A stretch of 64,000 nt of DNA, from the NCBI GenBank assembly GCA_032433765.1, contig JAVIAB010000073.1:65652205-65716204 (forward strand), read 5' to 3'. The notes under the pieces are model-generated. The model did not search any database. It saw only the letters and a program-made list of their open reading frames with translations, and was not told the origin of the DNA. Origin of the DNA: Megaustenia siamemsis (Eukaryota; Mollusca; Gastropoda; Stylommatophora; Ariophantidae). A program made the position numbers and the translations under genes. Below are positions 1 to 13,984 of this stretch, piece by piece. Position 1 is the first letter of the stretch; each line of letters starts with the position of its first letter.

Positions 1-2206
1 CAGTGACAAACATACTGACAATAGTGACTTACATACTGGCAACAGCGACTTACATAATGTCAGCAGTGTCTGACATACTGGCAACAGTGACTGACATATT
101 GGCAGCAGTGACTGACATACTGGCAACAGTGACTGACATATTGGCAGCAGTGACTGACATACTGGCAACACAGACTGACATAATGGCAAAAGTGACTGAC
201 ATACTGGCAGCAGTGACTTACAAACTGGCAACAGTGACTTACATAATGGCAGTAGTGAATTACATACTGGCAACAGTGACTTACATACTGGCAACAGTGA
301 TTTACATACAGGCAACAGTAACTTACATACTGGCAACAGTGAATGACAAAATGGCAACAGTGATTTACATAATAGAAACAGTGACTTACATAATGGCAAC
401 AGTGACTTACATACTGGGAACAGTGACTTACATACTGGCAGCAGTGACTGACGTACTGACAACATTGACTTACATACTGGCAACAGTGACTTACATAGTT
501 GCAGCAGTGACTTACATACTGGCAGCAGTGACTGACATACTGGCAACTGTGACTTACATACTAGAAGCAGTGACTTACATACAGGCAAAAGTGACTTACG
601 TACTGACAACAGTGACTGACATACTGGCAACAGTGACTTACATACAGCCAACAGTGGCTTACATACTGGCAACAGTGACTTACATACTGGCAACATTGAC
701 ATACATACTAGCAACATTGACTTACACACTGGCAACAGTGACTTACATACTGACAACAGTGACTTACATAATAGCATCAGTGAGTTACTTAATGGCAACA
801 GTGACTTACATACTGGCGACACTGACTTACATAGTGTCAACAGTGACTTACATAATGGCAGCAGTGACTTACATACTGAACATAGTGACTTACATAATGG
901 CAGCAGTGACTTACATGGCAGCTGTGACTGACATATTTTCAACAGTGACTGACATACTGGCAGCAGTGAATTACAAACTGGCAACAGTGACTTACATACT
1001 GGCAGCAGTGACTTGCATACTGGCAACAGTGACTTACATAATGGCAACAGTGAGTGACATACTGGCAAAAGTGATTTACATACTGGCAACAGTAACTTAC
1101 ATACTGGCAGCAGTGCCTGACAAAATGGCAACAGTGATTTACATAAAGGCAACAGTGACTGACATACTGGCAACAGTGACTTACATGCTGGCAATTGTGA
1201 TTTACATACTTGCAATAGTGACCGACATACTGGCAGCAGTGACTTACATGCTTGCAACAGTGACTTACATACTAGCAGCATTGACTTACATACTGGCAAC
1301 AGTGACTTACATAATTGCAGCAGTGACTTACATACTCACAAAAGTGACTTACATAATGGCAGCAGTGACTTACATACTGGCAGCAGTGACTGACATACTG
1401 GCAACAGTGACTTATATACTGGCAGCAGTGACTTACATACTCGCAGAAGTTACTTACATACTTGTAGCAGTGACTTACATACTGACAATAGTGACTTACT
1501 TAATGTCAGCAGTGACTGACATACTGGCAACAGTGACTGACATATTGGCAGCATTGACTGACATACTGGAAACACAGACTGACATACTGGCTACAGTGAC
1601 TGACATACTGGCAGCAGTGACTGACAAACTAGCAACAGTGACTTACATACTGACAACAGTGACTTACATACTGGCAACAGTGACTGACAAACTGGAAGCA
1701 GTGACTTACAAACTGGCAACAGTGACTTACATAAAGGCAGCAGTGACTTACATACTGGCAACAGTGACTTACATAATGGCAACAGTGACTGACATACTGG
1801 CAACAGTGATTTACATACTGGCAACAGTAACTTACATTGTGGCAACAGTGACTGACAAAATGGCAACAGTGATTTACATAATGAAAACATTCACTTACAT
1901 AATGCGAACAGTGACTTACATACTGGCATCAGTGACTTACATACTGGCAGCAGTGACTGATGTACTGACAACAGTGACTTACATGAAGGCAACAGTGACT
2001 TACATGCTGGCAACAGTGATTTACATACTGGCAACAGTGACTGACATACTGGCAACTGTGACTTACATACTAGAAGCAGTGACTTACATACAGGCAACAG
2101 TGACTTACATACCGCCAACAGTGACTTATATATTGGCAACAGTGACTTACATACTGGCAACAGTGACTTACATACTGGCAACAGTGACTTACATAATCGA
2201 AGCAGT

Positions 2207-2467
2207 TCGTTCGTTCGCTTTCGTCAGCTTCGTCAGCTTTGACCTCTGACGAAGTCCCACCCACTCAATTTGTGGGACTGAATTTTGCGTGTAAAGTCTG
2301 TTTTATCCCATTACAGGATGCTCCTCGCCATGCAGGCAGATTTACTCCGACTTCAGAGGTAATAATTTTTAGGGAATTAATAAAACCCAGGTGTCATCGC
2401 CAGGGTACGAACCCCGGCTGTTGCCGTGGTATGCCAACCGCCTATCGATTGCGCTAACCGGACACCC
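2207..2467 (-). mobile_element. tRNA-derived SINE, satellite copy 1
   Basis: The element reads on the minus strand from GGGTGTCCGG, through an A-box-like GTTAGCGCAATCG and a B-box-like GGTTCGTACCC, to a core bounded by an imperfect inverted repeat (AGTACCTCTGAAGTC and GACTTCGTCAGAGGT) and a GAAC-type tail. The tRNA-like 5' and 3' acceptor arms GGTGTC and GACACC can pair. It is flanked by perfect 12-bp target duplications AATCGAAGCAGT at 2195-2206 and 2468-2479. It has a 9-bp duplication near the tail shared with copies 2 and 3, and one fewer TTCG unit than copy 3. Confidence 0.88.
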
Positions 2468-5400
2468 AATCGAAGCAGTGAATTACATACTGACAATAGT
2501 AACTTACATAATGGCAGCAGTGACTTACATACTGGCAGCAGTGACTGTCATACTGGCAGCAGTGACTGACATACTGGCAACAGTGACTTACATACTGGCA
2601 GCAGTGACTTACATAATGACAGCAGTGACTTACATACAGCCATCAGTGACTTACATACTGGCAACAGTGACTTACATACTGGCAGCAGTGAAGGACGTAC
2701 TGACAACAGTGACTTACATAATAGCAACAGTGACTTACATACTGGCAGCAGTGACTTACATAATGGCAGCAGTGACTTACATACAGCCAACAGTGACTTA
2801 CATACTGGCAACAGTGACTTACATACTGGCAGCAGTGACTGACGTACTGACAACAGTGACTTACATAATAGCAACAGTGACTTACATAATGGCAACAGTG
2901 ACTTACATGCTTACATACTGTGACTTACATACAGGCAAGAATGACTTTCATACTGACAACAGTGATTTACATAATGGCAGCAGTGACTTACATGCTGGCA
3001 ACAGTGATTTACATAGTGGCAACAGAGACTGTCATACTGGCAACAGTTACTTACATGCTGGCAACAGTGATTAACATACTGGAAGCAGTGACTGGCATAC
3101 TGGCAGCAGTGACTTACATGCTGGCAACAGTGATTTACATACTGGCAGCAGTGACTGACATACTGGCAGCAGTGACTTACATGCTGGCAACAGTGACTGA
3201 CATACTGGCAACAGTGACTTACAATCTGGCAAAAGTGACTTTCATACTGTCAACAGTGACTTACATACTTGCAACCGTGACTTACATACTGGCAACAGTG
3301 ACTTACATACTGGCAAAAGTGACTTACATAATGGAAGCAGTGACTTACATACTGACAATAGTGACTTACATAATGGCAACAGTGACTTACATACTGCCAG
3401 CAGGATTGACATAGTGGCAGCAGTGACTGACATACTGGCAACAGTGACGTACATACTGGCAGCAGTGATTTACATACTCGCAGCAGTGACTTACAAACTG
3501 GCAGCAGTGACTTACATAATGGCAGCAGTGACTGACATACTGGCAACAGTGACTGACATATTGGCAGCAGTGACTGACATACTGGCAACACAGACTGACA
3601 TACTGGCAAAAGTGACTGACATACTGGCAGCAGTGACTTACAAACTGGCAACAGTGACTTACATAATGGCAGTAGTGAATTACATACTGGCAACAGTGAC
3701 TTACATACTGGCAACAGTGATTTACATACAGGCAACAGTAACTTACATACTGGCAACAGTGAATGACAAAATGGCAACAGTGATTTACATATAGAAACTG
3801 TGACTTACATAATGGCAACAGTGACTTACATACTGCCAGCAGGATTGACATAGTGGCAGCAGTGACTGACATACTGGCAACAGTGACGTACATACTGGCA
3901 GCAGTGATTTACATACTCGCAGCAGTGACTTACAAACTGGCAGCAGTGACTTACATAATGGCAGCAGTGACTGACATACTGGAAACTTTGGCTTACATAC
4001 TGGCAGCAGTGTCTTACATACTCGTAGTAGTGTCTTACATACAGGAAGAAGTGACTTACATAATGACAGCAGTGACAAACATACTGACAATAGTGACTTA
4101 CATACTGGCAACAGTGACTTACATAATGTCAGCAGTGTCTGACATACTGGCAACAGTGACTGACATATTGGCAGCAGTGACTGACATACTGGCAACAGTG
4201 ACTGACATATTGGCAGCAGTGACTGACATACTGGCAACACAGACTGACATACTGGCAAAAGTGACTGACATACTGGCAGCAGTGACTTACAAACTGGCAA
4301 CAGTGACTTAAATAATGGCAGTAGTGAATTACATACTGGCAACAGTGACTTACATACTGGCAACAGTGATTTACATACAGGCAACAGTAACTTACATACT
4401 GGCAACAGTGAATGACAAAATGGCAACAGTGATTTACATAATAGAAACAGTGACTTACATAATGGCAACAGTGACTTACATACTGGGAACAGTGACTTAC
4501 ATACTGGCAGCAGTGACTGACGTACTGACAACATTGACTTACATACTGGCAACAGTGACTTACATAATGGCAGCAGTGACTTACATACTGGCAGCAGTGA
4601 CTGACATACTGGCAACTGTGACTTACATACTAGAAGCAGTGACTTACATACAGGCAACAGTGACTTACGTACTGACAACAGTGACTGACATACTGGCAAC
4701 AGTGACTGACATACTGGCAACACAGACTGACATACTGGCAAAAGTGACTGACATACTGGCAGCAGTGACTTACAAACTGGCAACAGTGACTTAAATAATG
4801 GCAGTAGTGAATTACATACTGGCAACAGTGACTTACATACTGGCAACAGTGATTTACATACAGGCAACAGTGACTTACATACTGGCAACAGTGAATGACA
4901 AAATGGCAACAGAGATTTACATAATAGAAACAGTGACTTACATAATGGCAACAGTGACTTACATACTGGGAACAGTGACTTACATACTGGCAGCAGTGAC
5001 TGACGTACTGACAACATTGACTTACATACTGGCAACAGTGACTTACATAATGGCAGCAGTGACTTACATACTGGCAGCAGTGACTGACGTACTGACAACA
5101 GTGACTTACATAATAGCAACAGTGACTTACATAATGGCAACAGTGACTTACATGCTTACATACTGTGACTTACATACAGGCAAGAATGACTTTCATACTG
5201 ACAACAGTGATTTACATAATGGCAGCAGTGACTTACATACTGGCAACAGTGACTTACATGCTGGCAACAGTGATTTACATAGTGGCAACAGAGACTGTCA
5301 TACTGGCAACAGTTACATGCTGGCAACAGTGATTACATACTGGCAGCAGTGACTGGCATACTGGCAGCAGTGACTTACATGCTGGCAACAGTGATTTACA

Positions 5401-6506
5401 TACTGGCAGCAGTGACTGACATACTGGCAGCAGTGACTTACATGCTGGCAACAGTGACTTACATACTAGCAACAGTGACTTACATACTGGTAACAGTGAC
5501 TTACATAATGGCAGCAGTGATATTTACATACTGGCATCAGTGACTGACATACTAGCAACAGTGACTTACAATCTGGCAAAAGTGACTTTCATACTGTCAA
5601 CAGTGACTTACATACTTACAACCGTGACTTACATACTGGCAACAGTGACTTACATACTGGCAAAAGTGAATTACATAATGGAAGCAGTGACTTACATACT
5701 CACAAAGTGACTTACATAATGGCAGCAGTGACTTACATACTGGCAGCAGTGACTGACATACTGGCAACAGTGACTTATATACTGGCAGCAGTGACTTACA
5801 TACTCGCAGAAGTTACTTACATACTTGTAGCAGTGACTTACATACTGACAATAGTGACTTACTTAATGTCAGCAGTGACTGACATACTGGCAACAGTGAC
5901 TGACATATTGGCAGCATTGACTGACATACTGGAAACACAGACTGACATACTGGCTACAGTGACTGACATACTGGCAGCAGTGACTGACAAACTAGCAACA
6001 GTGACTTACATACTGACAACAGTGACTTACATACTGGCAACAGTGACTGACAAACTGGAAGCAGTGACTTACAAACTGGCAACAGTGACTTACATAAAGG
6101 CAGCAGTGACTTACATACTGGCAACAGTGACTTACATAATGGCAACAGTGACTGACATACTGGCAACAGTGATTTACATACTGGCAACAGTAACTTACAT
6201 TGTGGCAACAGTGACTGACAAAATGGCAACAGTGATTTACATAATGAAAACATTCACTTACATAATGCGAACAGTGACTTACATACTGGCATCAGTGACT
6301 TACATACTGGCAGCAGTGACTGATGTACTGACAACAGTGACTTACATGAAGGCAACAGTGACTTACATGCTGGCAACAGTGATTTACATACTGGCAACAG
6401 TGACTGACATACTGGCAACTGTGACTTACATACTAGAAGCAGTGACTTACATACTGGCAACAGTGACTTACATACTGGCAACAGTGACTTACATAATCGA
6501 AGCAGT

Positions 6507-6770
6507 TCGTTCGTTCGTTCGCTTTCGTCAGCTTCGTCAGCTTTGACTTCTGACGAAGTCCCACCCACTCAATTTTGTGGTACTGAATTTTGCGTGTAAA
6601 GTCTGTTTTATCCCATTACAGGATGCCCCTCGCCATGCAGGCAGATTTACTCCGACTTCAGAGGTACTAATTTTAGGGAATTAATAAAACCAGGTGTCAT
6701 CGCCAGGGTACGAACCCCGGCTGTTGCCGTGGTAAGCCAACCGCCTATCGATTGCGCTAACCGGACACCC
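6507..6770 (-). mobile_element. tRNA-derived SINE, satellite copy 2
   Basis: This has the same element, orientation and target duplication (AATCGAAGCAGT at 6495-6506 and 6771-6782) as copy 1. It carries the 9-bp tail duplication of the proximal group but has GGTAAGCC instead of the GGTATGCC of copies 1 and 3, and CTTCTGAC instead of CCTCTGAC at the core edge. Confidence 0.88.
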
Positions 6771-9700
6771 AATCGAAGCAGTGAATTACATACTGACAAT
6801 AGTAACTTACATAATGGCAGCAGTGACTTACATACTGGCAGCAGTGACTGTCATACTGGCAGCAGTGACTGACATACTGGCAACAGTGACTTACATACTG
6901 GCAGCAGTGACTTACATAATGGCAGCAGTGACTTACATACTGGCAGCAGTGACTTACATAATGACAGCAGTGACTTACATACAGCCATCAGTGACTTACA
7001 TACTGGCAACAGTGACTTACATACTGGCAGCAGTGACTGACGTACTGACAACAGTGACTTACATAATAGCAACAGTGACTTACATACTGGCAGCAGTGAC
7101 TTACATAATGGCAGCAGTGACTTACATACTGGCAGCAGTGACTTACATAATGACAGCAGTGACTTACATACAGCCAACAGTGACTTACATACTGGCAACA
7201 GTGACTTACATACTGGCAGCAGTGACTGACGTACTGACAACAGTGACTTACATAATAGCAACAGTGACTTACATAATGGCAACAGTGACTTACATGCTTA
7301 CATACTGTGACTTACATACAGGCAAGAATGACTTTCATACTGACAACAGTGATTTACATAATGGCAGCAGTGACTTACATACTGGCAACAGTGACTTACA
7401 TGCTGGCAACAGTGATTTACATATTGGCAACAGAGACTGTCATACTGGCAACAGTTACTTACATGCTGGCAACAGTGATTAACATACTGGCAGCAGTGAC
7501 TGGCATACTGGCAGCAGTGACTTACATGCTGGCAACAGTGATTTACATACTGGCAGCAGTGACTGACATACTGGCAGCAGTGACTTACATGCTGGCAACA
7601 GTGACTGACATACTGGCAACAGTGACTTACAATCTGGCAAAAGTGACTTTCATACTGTCAACAGTGACTTACATACTTGCAACCGTGACTTACATACTGG
7701 CAACAGTGACTTACATACTGGCAAAAGTGACTTACATAATGGAAGCAGTGACTTACATACTGACAATAGTGACTTACATAATGGCAACAGTGACTTACAT
7801 ACTGCCAGCAGGATTGACATAGTGGCAGCAGTGACTGACATACTGGCAACAGTGACGTACATACTGGCAGCAGTGATTTACATACTCGCAGCAGTGACTT
7901 ACAAACTGGCAGCAGTGACTTACATAATGGCAGCAGTGACTGACATACTGGAAACTTTGGCTTACATACTGGCAGCAGTGTCTTACATACTCGTAGTAGT
8001 GTCTTACATACTGGAAGAAGTGACTTACATAATGACAGCAGTGACAAACATACTGACAATAGTGACTTACATACTGGCAACAGCGACTTACATAATGTCA
8101 GCAGTGTCTGACATACTGGCAACAGTGACTGACATATTGGCAGCAGTGACTGACATACTGGCAACAGTGACTGACATATTGGCAGCAGTGACTGACATAC
8201 TGGCAACACAGACTGACATAATGGCAAAAGTGACTGACATACTGGCAGCAGTGACTTACAAACTGGCAACAGTGACTTACATAATGGCAGTAGTGAATTA
8301 CATACTGGCAACAGTGACTTACATACTGGCAACAGTGATTTACATACAGGCAACAGTAACTTACATACTGGCAACAGTGAATGACAAAATGGCAACAGTG
8401 ATTTACATAATAGAAACAGTGACTTACATAATGGCAACAGTGACTTACATACTGGGAACAGTGACTTACATACTGGCAGCAGTGACTGACGTACTGACAA
8501 CATTGACTTACATACTGGCAACAGTGACTTACATAGTTGCAGCAGTGACTTACATACTGGCAGCAGTGACTGACATACTGGCAACTGTGACTTACATACT
8601 AGAAGCAGTGACTTACATACAGGCAAAAGTGACTTACGTACTGACAACAGTGACTGACATACTGGCAACAGTGACTTACATACAGCCAACAGTGGCTTAC
8701 ATACTGGCAACAGTGACTTACATACTGGCAACATTGACATACATACTAGCAACATTGACTTACACACTGGCAACAGTGACTTACATACTGACAACAGTGA
8801 CTTACATAATAGCATCAGTGAGTTACTTAATGGCAACAGTGACTTACATACTGGCGACACTGACTTACATAGTGTCAACAGTGACTTACATAATGGCAGC
8901 AGTGACTTACATACTGAACATAGTGACTTACATAATGGCAGCAGTGACTTACATGGCAGCTGTGACTGACATATTTTCAACAGTGACTGACATACTGGCA
9001 GCAGTGAATTACAAACTGGCAACAGTGACTTACATACTGGCAGCAGTGACTTGCATACTGGCAACAGTGACTTACATAATGGCAACAGTGAGTGACATAC
9101 TGGCAAAAGTGATTTACATACTGGCAACAGTAACTTACATACTGGCAGCAGTGCCTGACAAAATGGCAACAGTGATTTACATAAAGGCAACAGTGACTGA
9201 CATACTGGCAACAGTGACTTACATGCTGGCAATTGTGATTTACATACTTGCAATAGTGACCGACATACTGGCAGCAGTGACTTACATGCTTGCAACAGTG
9301 ACTTACATACTAGCAGCATTGACTTACATACTGGCAACAGTGACTTACATAATTGCAGCAGTGACTTACATACTCACAAAAGTGACTTACATAATGGCAG
9401 CAGTGACTTACATACTGGCAGCAGTGACTGACATACTGGCAACAGTGACTTATATACTGGCAGCAGTGACTTACATACTCGCAGAAGTTACTTACATACT
9501 TGTAGCAGTGACTTACATACTGACAATAGTGACTTACTTAATGTCAGCAGTGACTGACATACTGGCAACAGTGACTGACATATTGGCAGCATTGACTGAC
9601 ATACTGGAAACACAGACTGACATACTGGCTACAGTGACTGACATACTGGCAGCAGTGACTGACAAACTAGCAACAGTGACTTACATACTGACAACAGTGA

Positions 9701-10244
9701 CTTACATACTGGCAACAGTGACTGACAAACTGGAAGCAGTGACTTACAAACTGGCAACAGTGACTTACATAAAGGCAGCAGTGACTTACATACTGGCAAC
9801 AGTGACTTACATAATGGCAACAGTGACTGACATACTGGCAACAGTGATTTACATACTGGCAACAGTAACTTACATTGTGGCAACAGTGACTGACAAAATG
9901 GCAACAGTGATTTACATAATGAAAACATTCACTTACATAATGCGAACAGTGACTTACATACTGGCATCAGTGACTTACATACTGGCAGCAGTGACTGATG
10001 TACTGACAACAGTGACTTACATGAAGGCAACAGTGACTTACATGCTGGCAACAGTGATTTACATACTGGCAACAGTGACTGACATACTGGCAACTGTGAC
10101 TTACATACTAGAAGCAGTGACTTACATACAGGCAACAGTGACTTACATACCGCCAACAGTGACTTATATATTGGCAACAGTGACTTACATACTGGCAACA
10201 GTGACTTACATACTGGCAACAGTGACTTACATAATCGAAGCAGT

Positions 10245-10510
10245 TCGTTCGTTCGTTCGCTTTCGTCAGCTTCGTCAGCTTTGACCTCTGACGAAGTCCC
10301 ACCCACTCAATTTTGTGGGACTGAATTTTGCGTGTAAAGTCTGTTTTATCCCATTACAGGATGCTCCTCGCCATGCAGGCAGATTTACTCCGACTTCAGA
10401 GGTACTAATTTTTAGGGAATTAATAAAACCCAGGTGTCATCGCCAGGGTACGAACCCCGGCTGTTGCCGTGGTATGCCAACCGCCTATCGATTGCGCTAA
10501 CCGGACACCC
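10245..10510 (-). mobile_element. tRNA-derived SINE, satellite copy 3
   Basis: Target duplications AATCGAAGCAGT are at 10233-10244 and 10511-10522. The copy shares GGTATGCC with copy 1, as expected from the 8.04-kb block duplication, and carries the 9-bp tail duplication. The central core spans 10284-10406. Confidence 0.88.
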
Positions 10511-13500
10511 AATCGAAGCAGTGAATTACATACTGACAATAGTAACTTACATAATGGCAGCAGTGACTTACATACTGGCAGCAGTGACTGTCATACTGGC
10601 AGCAGTGACTGACATACTGGCAACAGTGACTTACATACTGGCAGCAGTGACTTACATAATGACTGCAGTGACTTACATACAGCCATCAGTGACTTACATA
10701 CTGGCAACAGTGACTTACATACTGGCAGCAGTGAAGACATACTGACAACAGTGACTTACATAATAGCAACAGTGACTTACATACTGGCAGCAGTGACTTA
10801 CATAATGGCAGCAGTGACTTACATACAGCCAACAGTGACTTACATACTGGCAACAGTGACTTACATACTGGCAGCAGTGACTGACGTACTGACAACAGTG
10901 ACTTACATAATAGCAACAGTGACTTACATAATGGCAACAGTGACTTACATGCTTACATACTGTGACTTACATACAGGCAAGAATGACTTTCATACTGACA
11001 ACAGTGATTTACATAATGGCAGCAGTGACTTACATGCTGGCAACAGTGATTTACATAGTGGCAACAGAGACTGTCATACTGGCAACAGTTACTTACATGC
11101 TGGCAACAGTGATTAACATACTGGAAGCAGTGACTGGCATACTGGCAGCAGTGACTTACATGCTGGCAACAGTGATTTACATACTGGCAGCAGTGACTGA
11201 CATACTGGCAGCAGTGACTTACATGCTGGCAACAGTGACTGACATACTGGCAACAGTGACTTACAATCTGGCAAAAGTGACTTTCATACTGTCAACAGTG
11301 ACTTACATACTTGCAACCGTGACTTACATACTGGCAACAGTGACTTACATACTGGCAAAAGTGACTTACATAATGGAAGCAGTGACTTACATACTGACAA
11401 TAGTGACTTACATAATGGCAACAGTGACTTACATACTGCCAGCAGGATTGACATAGTGGCAGCAGTGACTGACATACTGGCAACAGTGACGTACATACTG
11501 GCAGCAGTGATTTACATACTCGCAGCAGTGACTTACAAACTGGCAGCAGTGACTTACATAATGGCAGCAGTGACTGACATACTGGCAACAGTGACTGACA
11601 TATTGGCAGCAGTGACTGACATACTGGCAACACAGACTGACATACTGGCAAAAGTGACTGACATACTGGCAGCAGTGACTTACAACTGGCAACAGTGACT
11701 TACATAATGGCAGTAGTGACTTACATACTGGCAACAGTGACTTACATACTGGCAACAGTGATTTACATACAGGCAACAGTAACTTACATACTGGCAACAG
11801 TGACTGACAAAATGGCAACAGTGATTACATAATGGAAACTGTGACTTACATAATGGCAACAGTGACTTACATACTGCCAGCAGTGATTGACATAGTGGAA
11901 GCAGTGACTGACATACTGGCAACAGTGACTTACATACTGGCAGCAGTGATTTACATACTGGCAGCAGTGACTTACAAACTGGCAGCAGTGACTTACATAA
12001 TGGCAGCAGTGACTGACATACTGGAAACTTTGACTTACATACTGGCAGCAGTGTCTTACATACTCGTAGTAGTGTCTTACATACTGGAAGAAGTGACTTA
12101 CATAATGACAGCAGTGACAAACATACTGACAATAGTGACTTACATACTGGCAACAGTGACTTACATAATGTCAGCAGTGACTGACATACTGGCAACAGTG
12201 ACTGACATATTGGCAGCAGTGACTGACATACTGGCAACAGTGACTGACATATTGGCAGCAGTGACTGACATACTGGCAACACAGACTGACATACTGGCAA
12301 AAGTGACTGACATACTGGCAGCAGTGACTTACAAACTGGCAACAGTGACTTACATAATGGCAGTAGTGACTTACATACTGGCAACAGTGACTTACATACT
12401 GGCAACAGTGATTTACATACAGGCAACAGTAACTTACATACTGGCAACAGTGAATGACAAAATGGCAACAGTGATTTACATAATAGAAACAGTGACTTAC
12501 ATAATGGCAACAGTGACTTACATACTGGCAACAGTGACTTACATACTGGCAGCAGTGACTGACGTACTGACAACATTGACTTACATACTGGCAACAGTGA
12601 CTTACATAATGGCAGCAGTGACTTACATACTGGCAGCAGTGACTGACATACTGGCAACTGTGACTTACATACTAGAAGCAGTGACTTACATACAGGCAAC
12701 AGTGACTTACATACTGACAACAGTGACTGACATACTGGCAACAGTGACTGACATACTGGCAACACAGACTGACATACTGGCAAAAGTGACTGACATACTG
12801 GCAGCAGTGACTTACAACTGGCAACAGTGACTTACATAATGGCAGTAGTGAATTACATACTGGCAACAGTGACTTACATACTGGCAACAGTGATTTACAT
12901 ACAGGCAACAGTAACTTACATACTGGCAACAGTGAATGACAAAATGGCAACAGTGATTTACATAATAGAAACAGTGACTTACATAATGGCAACAGTGACT
13001 TACATACTGGCAACAGTGACTTACATACTGGCAGCAGTGACTGACGTACTGACAACATTGACTTACATACTGGCAACAGTGACTTACATAATGGCAGCAG
13101 TGACTTACATACTGGCAGCAGTGACTGACATACTGACAACAGTGACTTACATAACAGCAACAGTGACTTACATAATGGCAACAGTGACTTACATACTTAC
13201 ATACTGTGACTTACATACAGGCAAGAATGACTTACATACTGACAACAGTGATTACATAATGGCAGCAGTGACTTACATACTGGCAACAGTGACTTACATG
13301 CTGGCAACAGTGACTTACATACTGGCAACAGTGACTGTCATACTGGCAACAGTACATGCTGGCAACAGTGATTACATACTGGCAGCAGTGACTTACATAC
13401 TGGCAACAGTGACTTACATGCTGGCAACAGTGACTTACATACTGGCAGCAGTGACTGACATACTGGCAGCAGTGACTTACATGCTGGCAACAGTGACTTA

Positions 13501-13730
13501 CATACTAGCAACAGTGACTTACATACTGGCAACAGTGACTTACATAATGGCAGCAGTGATATTTACACACTGGCATCAGTGACTGACATACTAGCAACAG
13601 TGACTTACAATCTGGCAAAGTGACTTACATACTGGCAACAGTGACTTACATACTTACAACAGTGACTTACATACTGGCAACAGTGACTTACATACTGGCA
13701 AAAGTGAATTACATAATGGAAGCAGTGACT

Positions 13731-13984
13731 GGGTGTCCGGTTAGCGCAATCGATAGGCGGTTGGCTTACCACGGCAGCAGCCGGGTTCGTACCCTGGCGA
13801 GGACACCTGGGTTTTACTAATTCCCTAAAAATTAGTACCTCTGAAGTCGGAGTAAATCTGCCTGCAAGGCGAGGGGCATCCTGTAATGGGATAAAACAGA
13901 CTTTACACGCAAAATTCAGTCCCACAAAATTGAGTGGGTGGGACTTCGTCAGAGGTCAAAGCTGACGAAAGCGAACGAACGAAC
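13731..13984 (+). mobile_element. tRNA-derived SINE, inverted independent insertion
   Basis: This is the only plus-strand copy of the satellite SINE. It starts GGGTGTCCGG and ends in GAACGAACGAAC. The flanking direct repeats are GGAAGCAGTGACT at 13718-13730 and 13985-13997, different from the other eight copies, so it is a separate insertion event. It lacks the 9-bp tail duplication of copies 1-3 and has private differences (GCAGCAGCC, GGCGAGGACACC). The unfilled version of its target is visible many times in the array, for example near 3332-3350. Confidence 0.88.

Larger units (their letters stand above)
1..11456. repeat. 8.04-kb offset block duplication inside the satellite
   Basis: The stretch 1-3414 matches about 8039-11456 at an offset of 8038-8042 bp. 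The match includes rare variants (a shared GCAACAGCGACTTACATAAT unit, a shared ACTGACATAATGGCAAAAG unit), the SINE and the diverged cassette. The two SINE copies (2207 and 10245) also share a private A-to-T change (GGTATGCC), which supports direct common descent. Offsets were taken from matching landmarks, so exact ends are approximate. Confidence 0.8.

Noticed and set aside
2390..2467. Functional tRNA gene on the minus strand
   Set aside because: A- and B-box-like motifs and a pairing acceptor are present, but T-arm and anticodon-arm mismatches, the attached core, tail and target duplications mark it as a SINE head.
7658..9337. A 559-codon minus-strand ORF of LPVCKSL repeats
   Set aside because: Shadow of the satellite on the other strand; no start context or non-repetitive domain.
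7822..10284. An 820-codon ORF made of VTYILAT repeats, and similar ORFs up to 1,153 codons elsewhere in 1-41325
   Set aside because: Open only because the 21-bp unit equals 7 codons and lacks stops in four frames. Opposite-strand frames are equally open and variants are mostly amino-acid changing.
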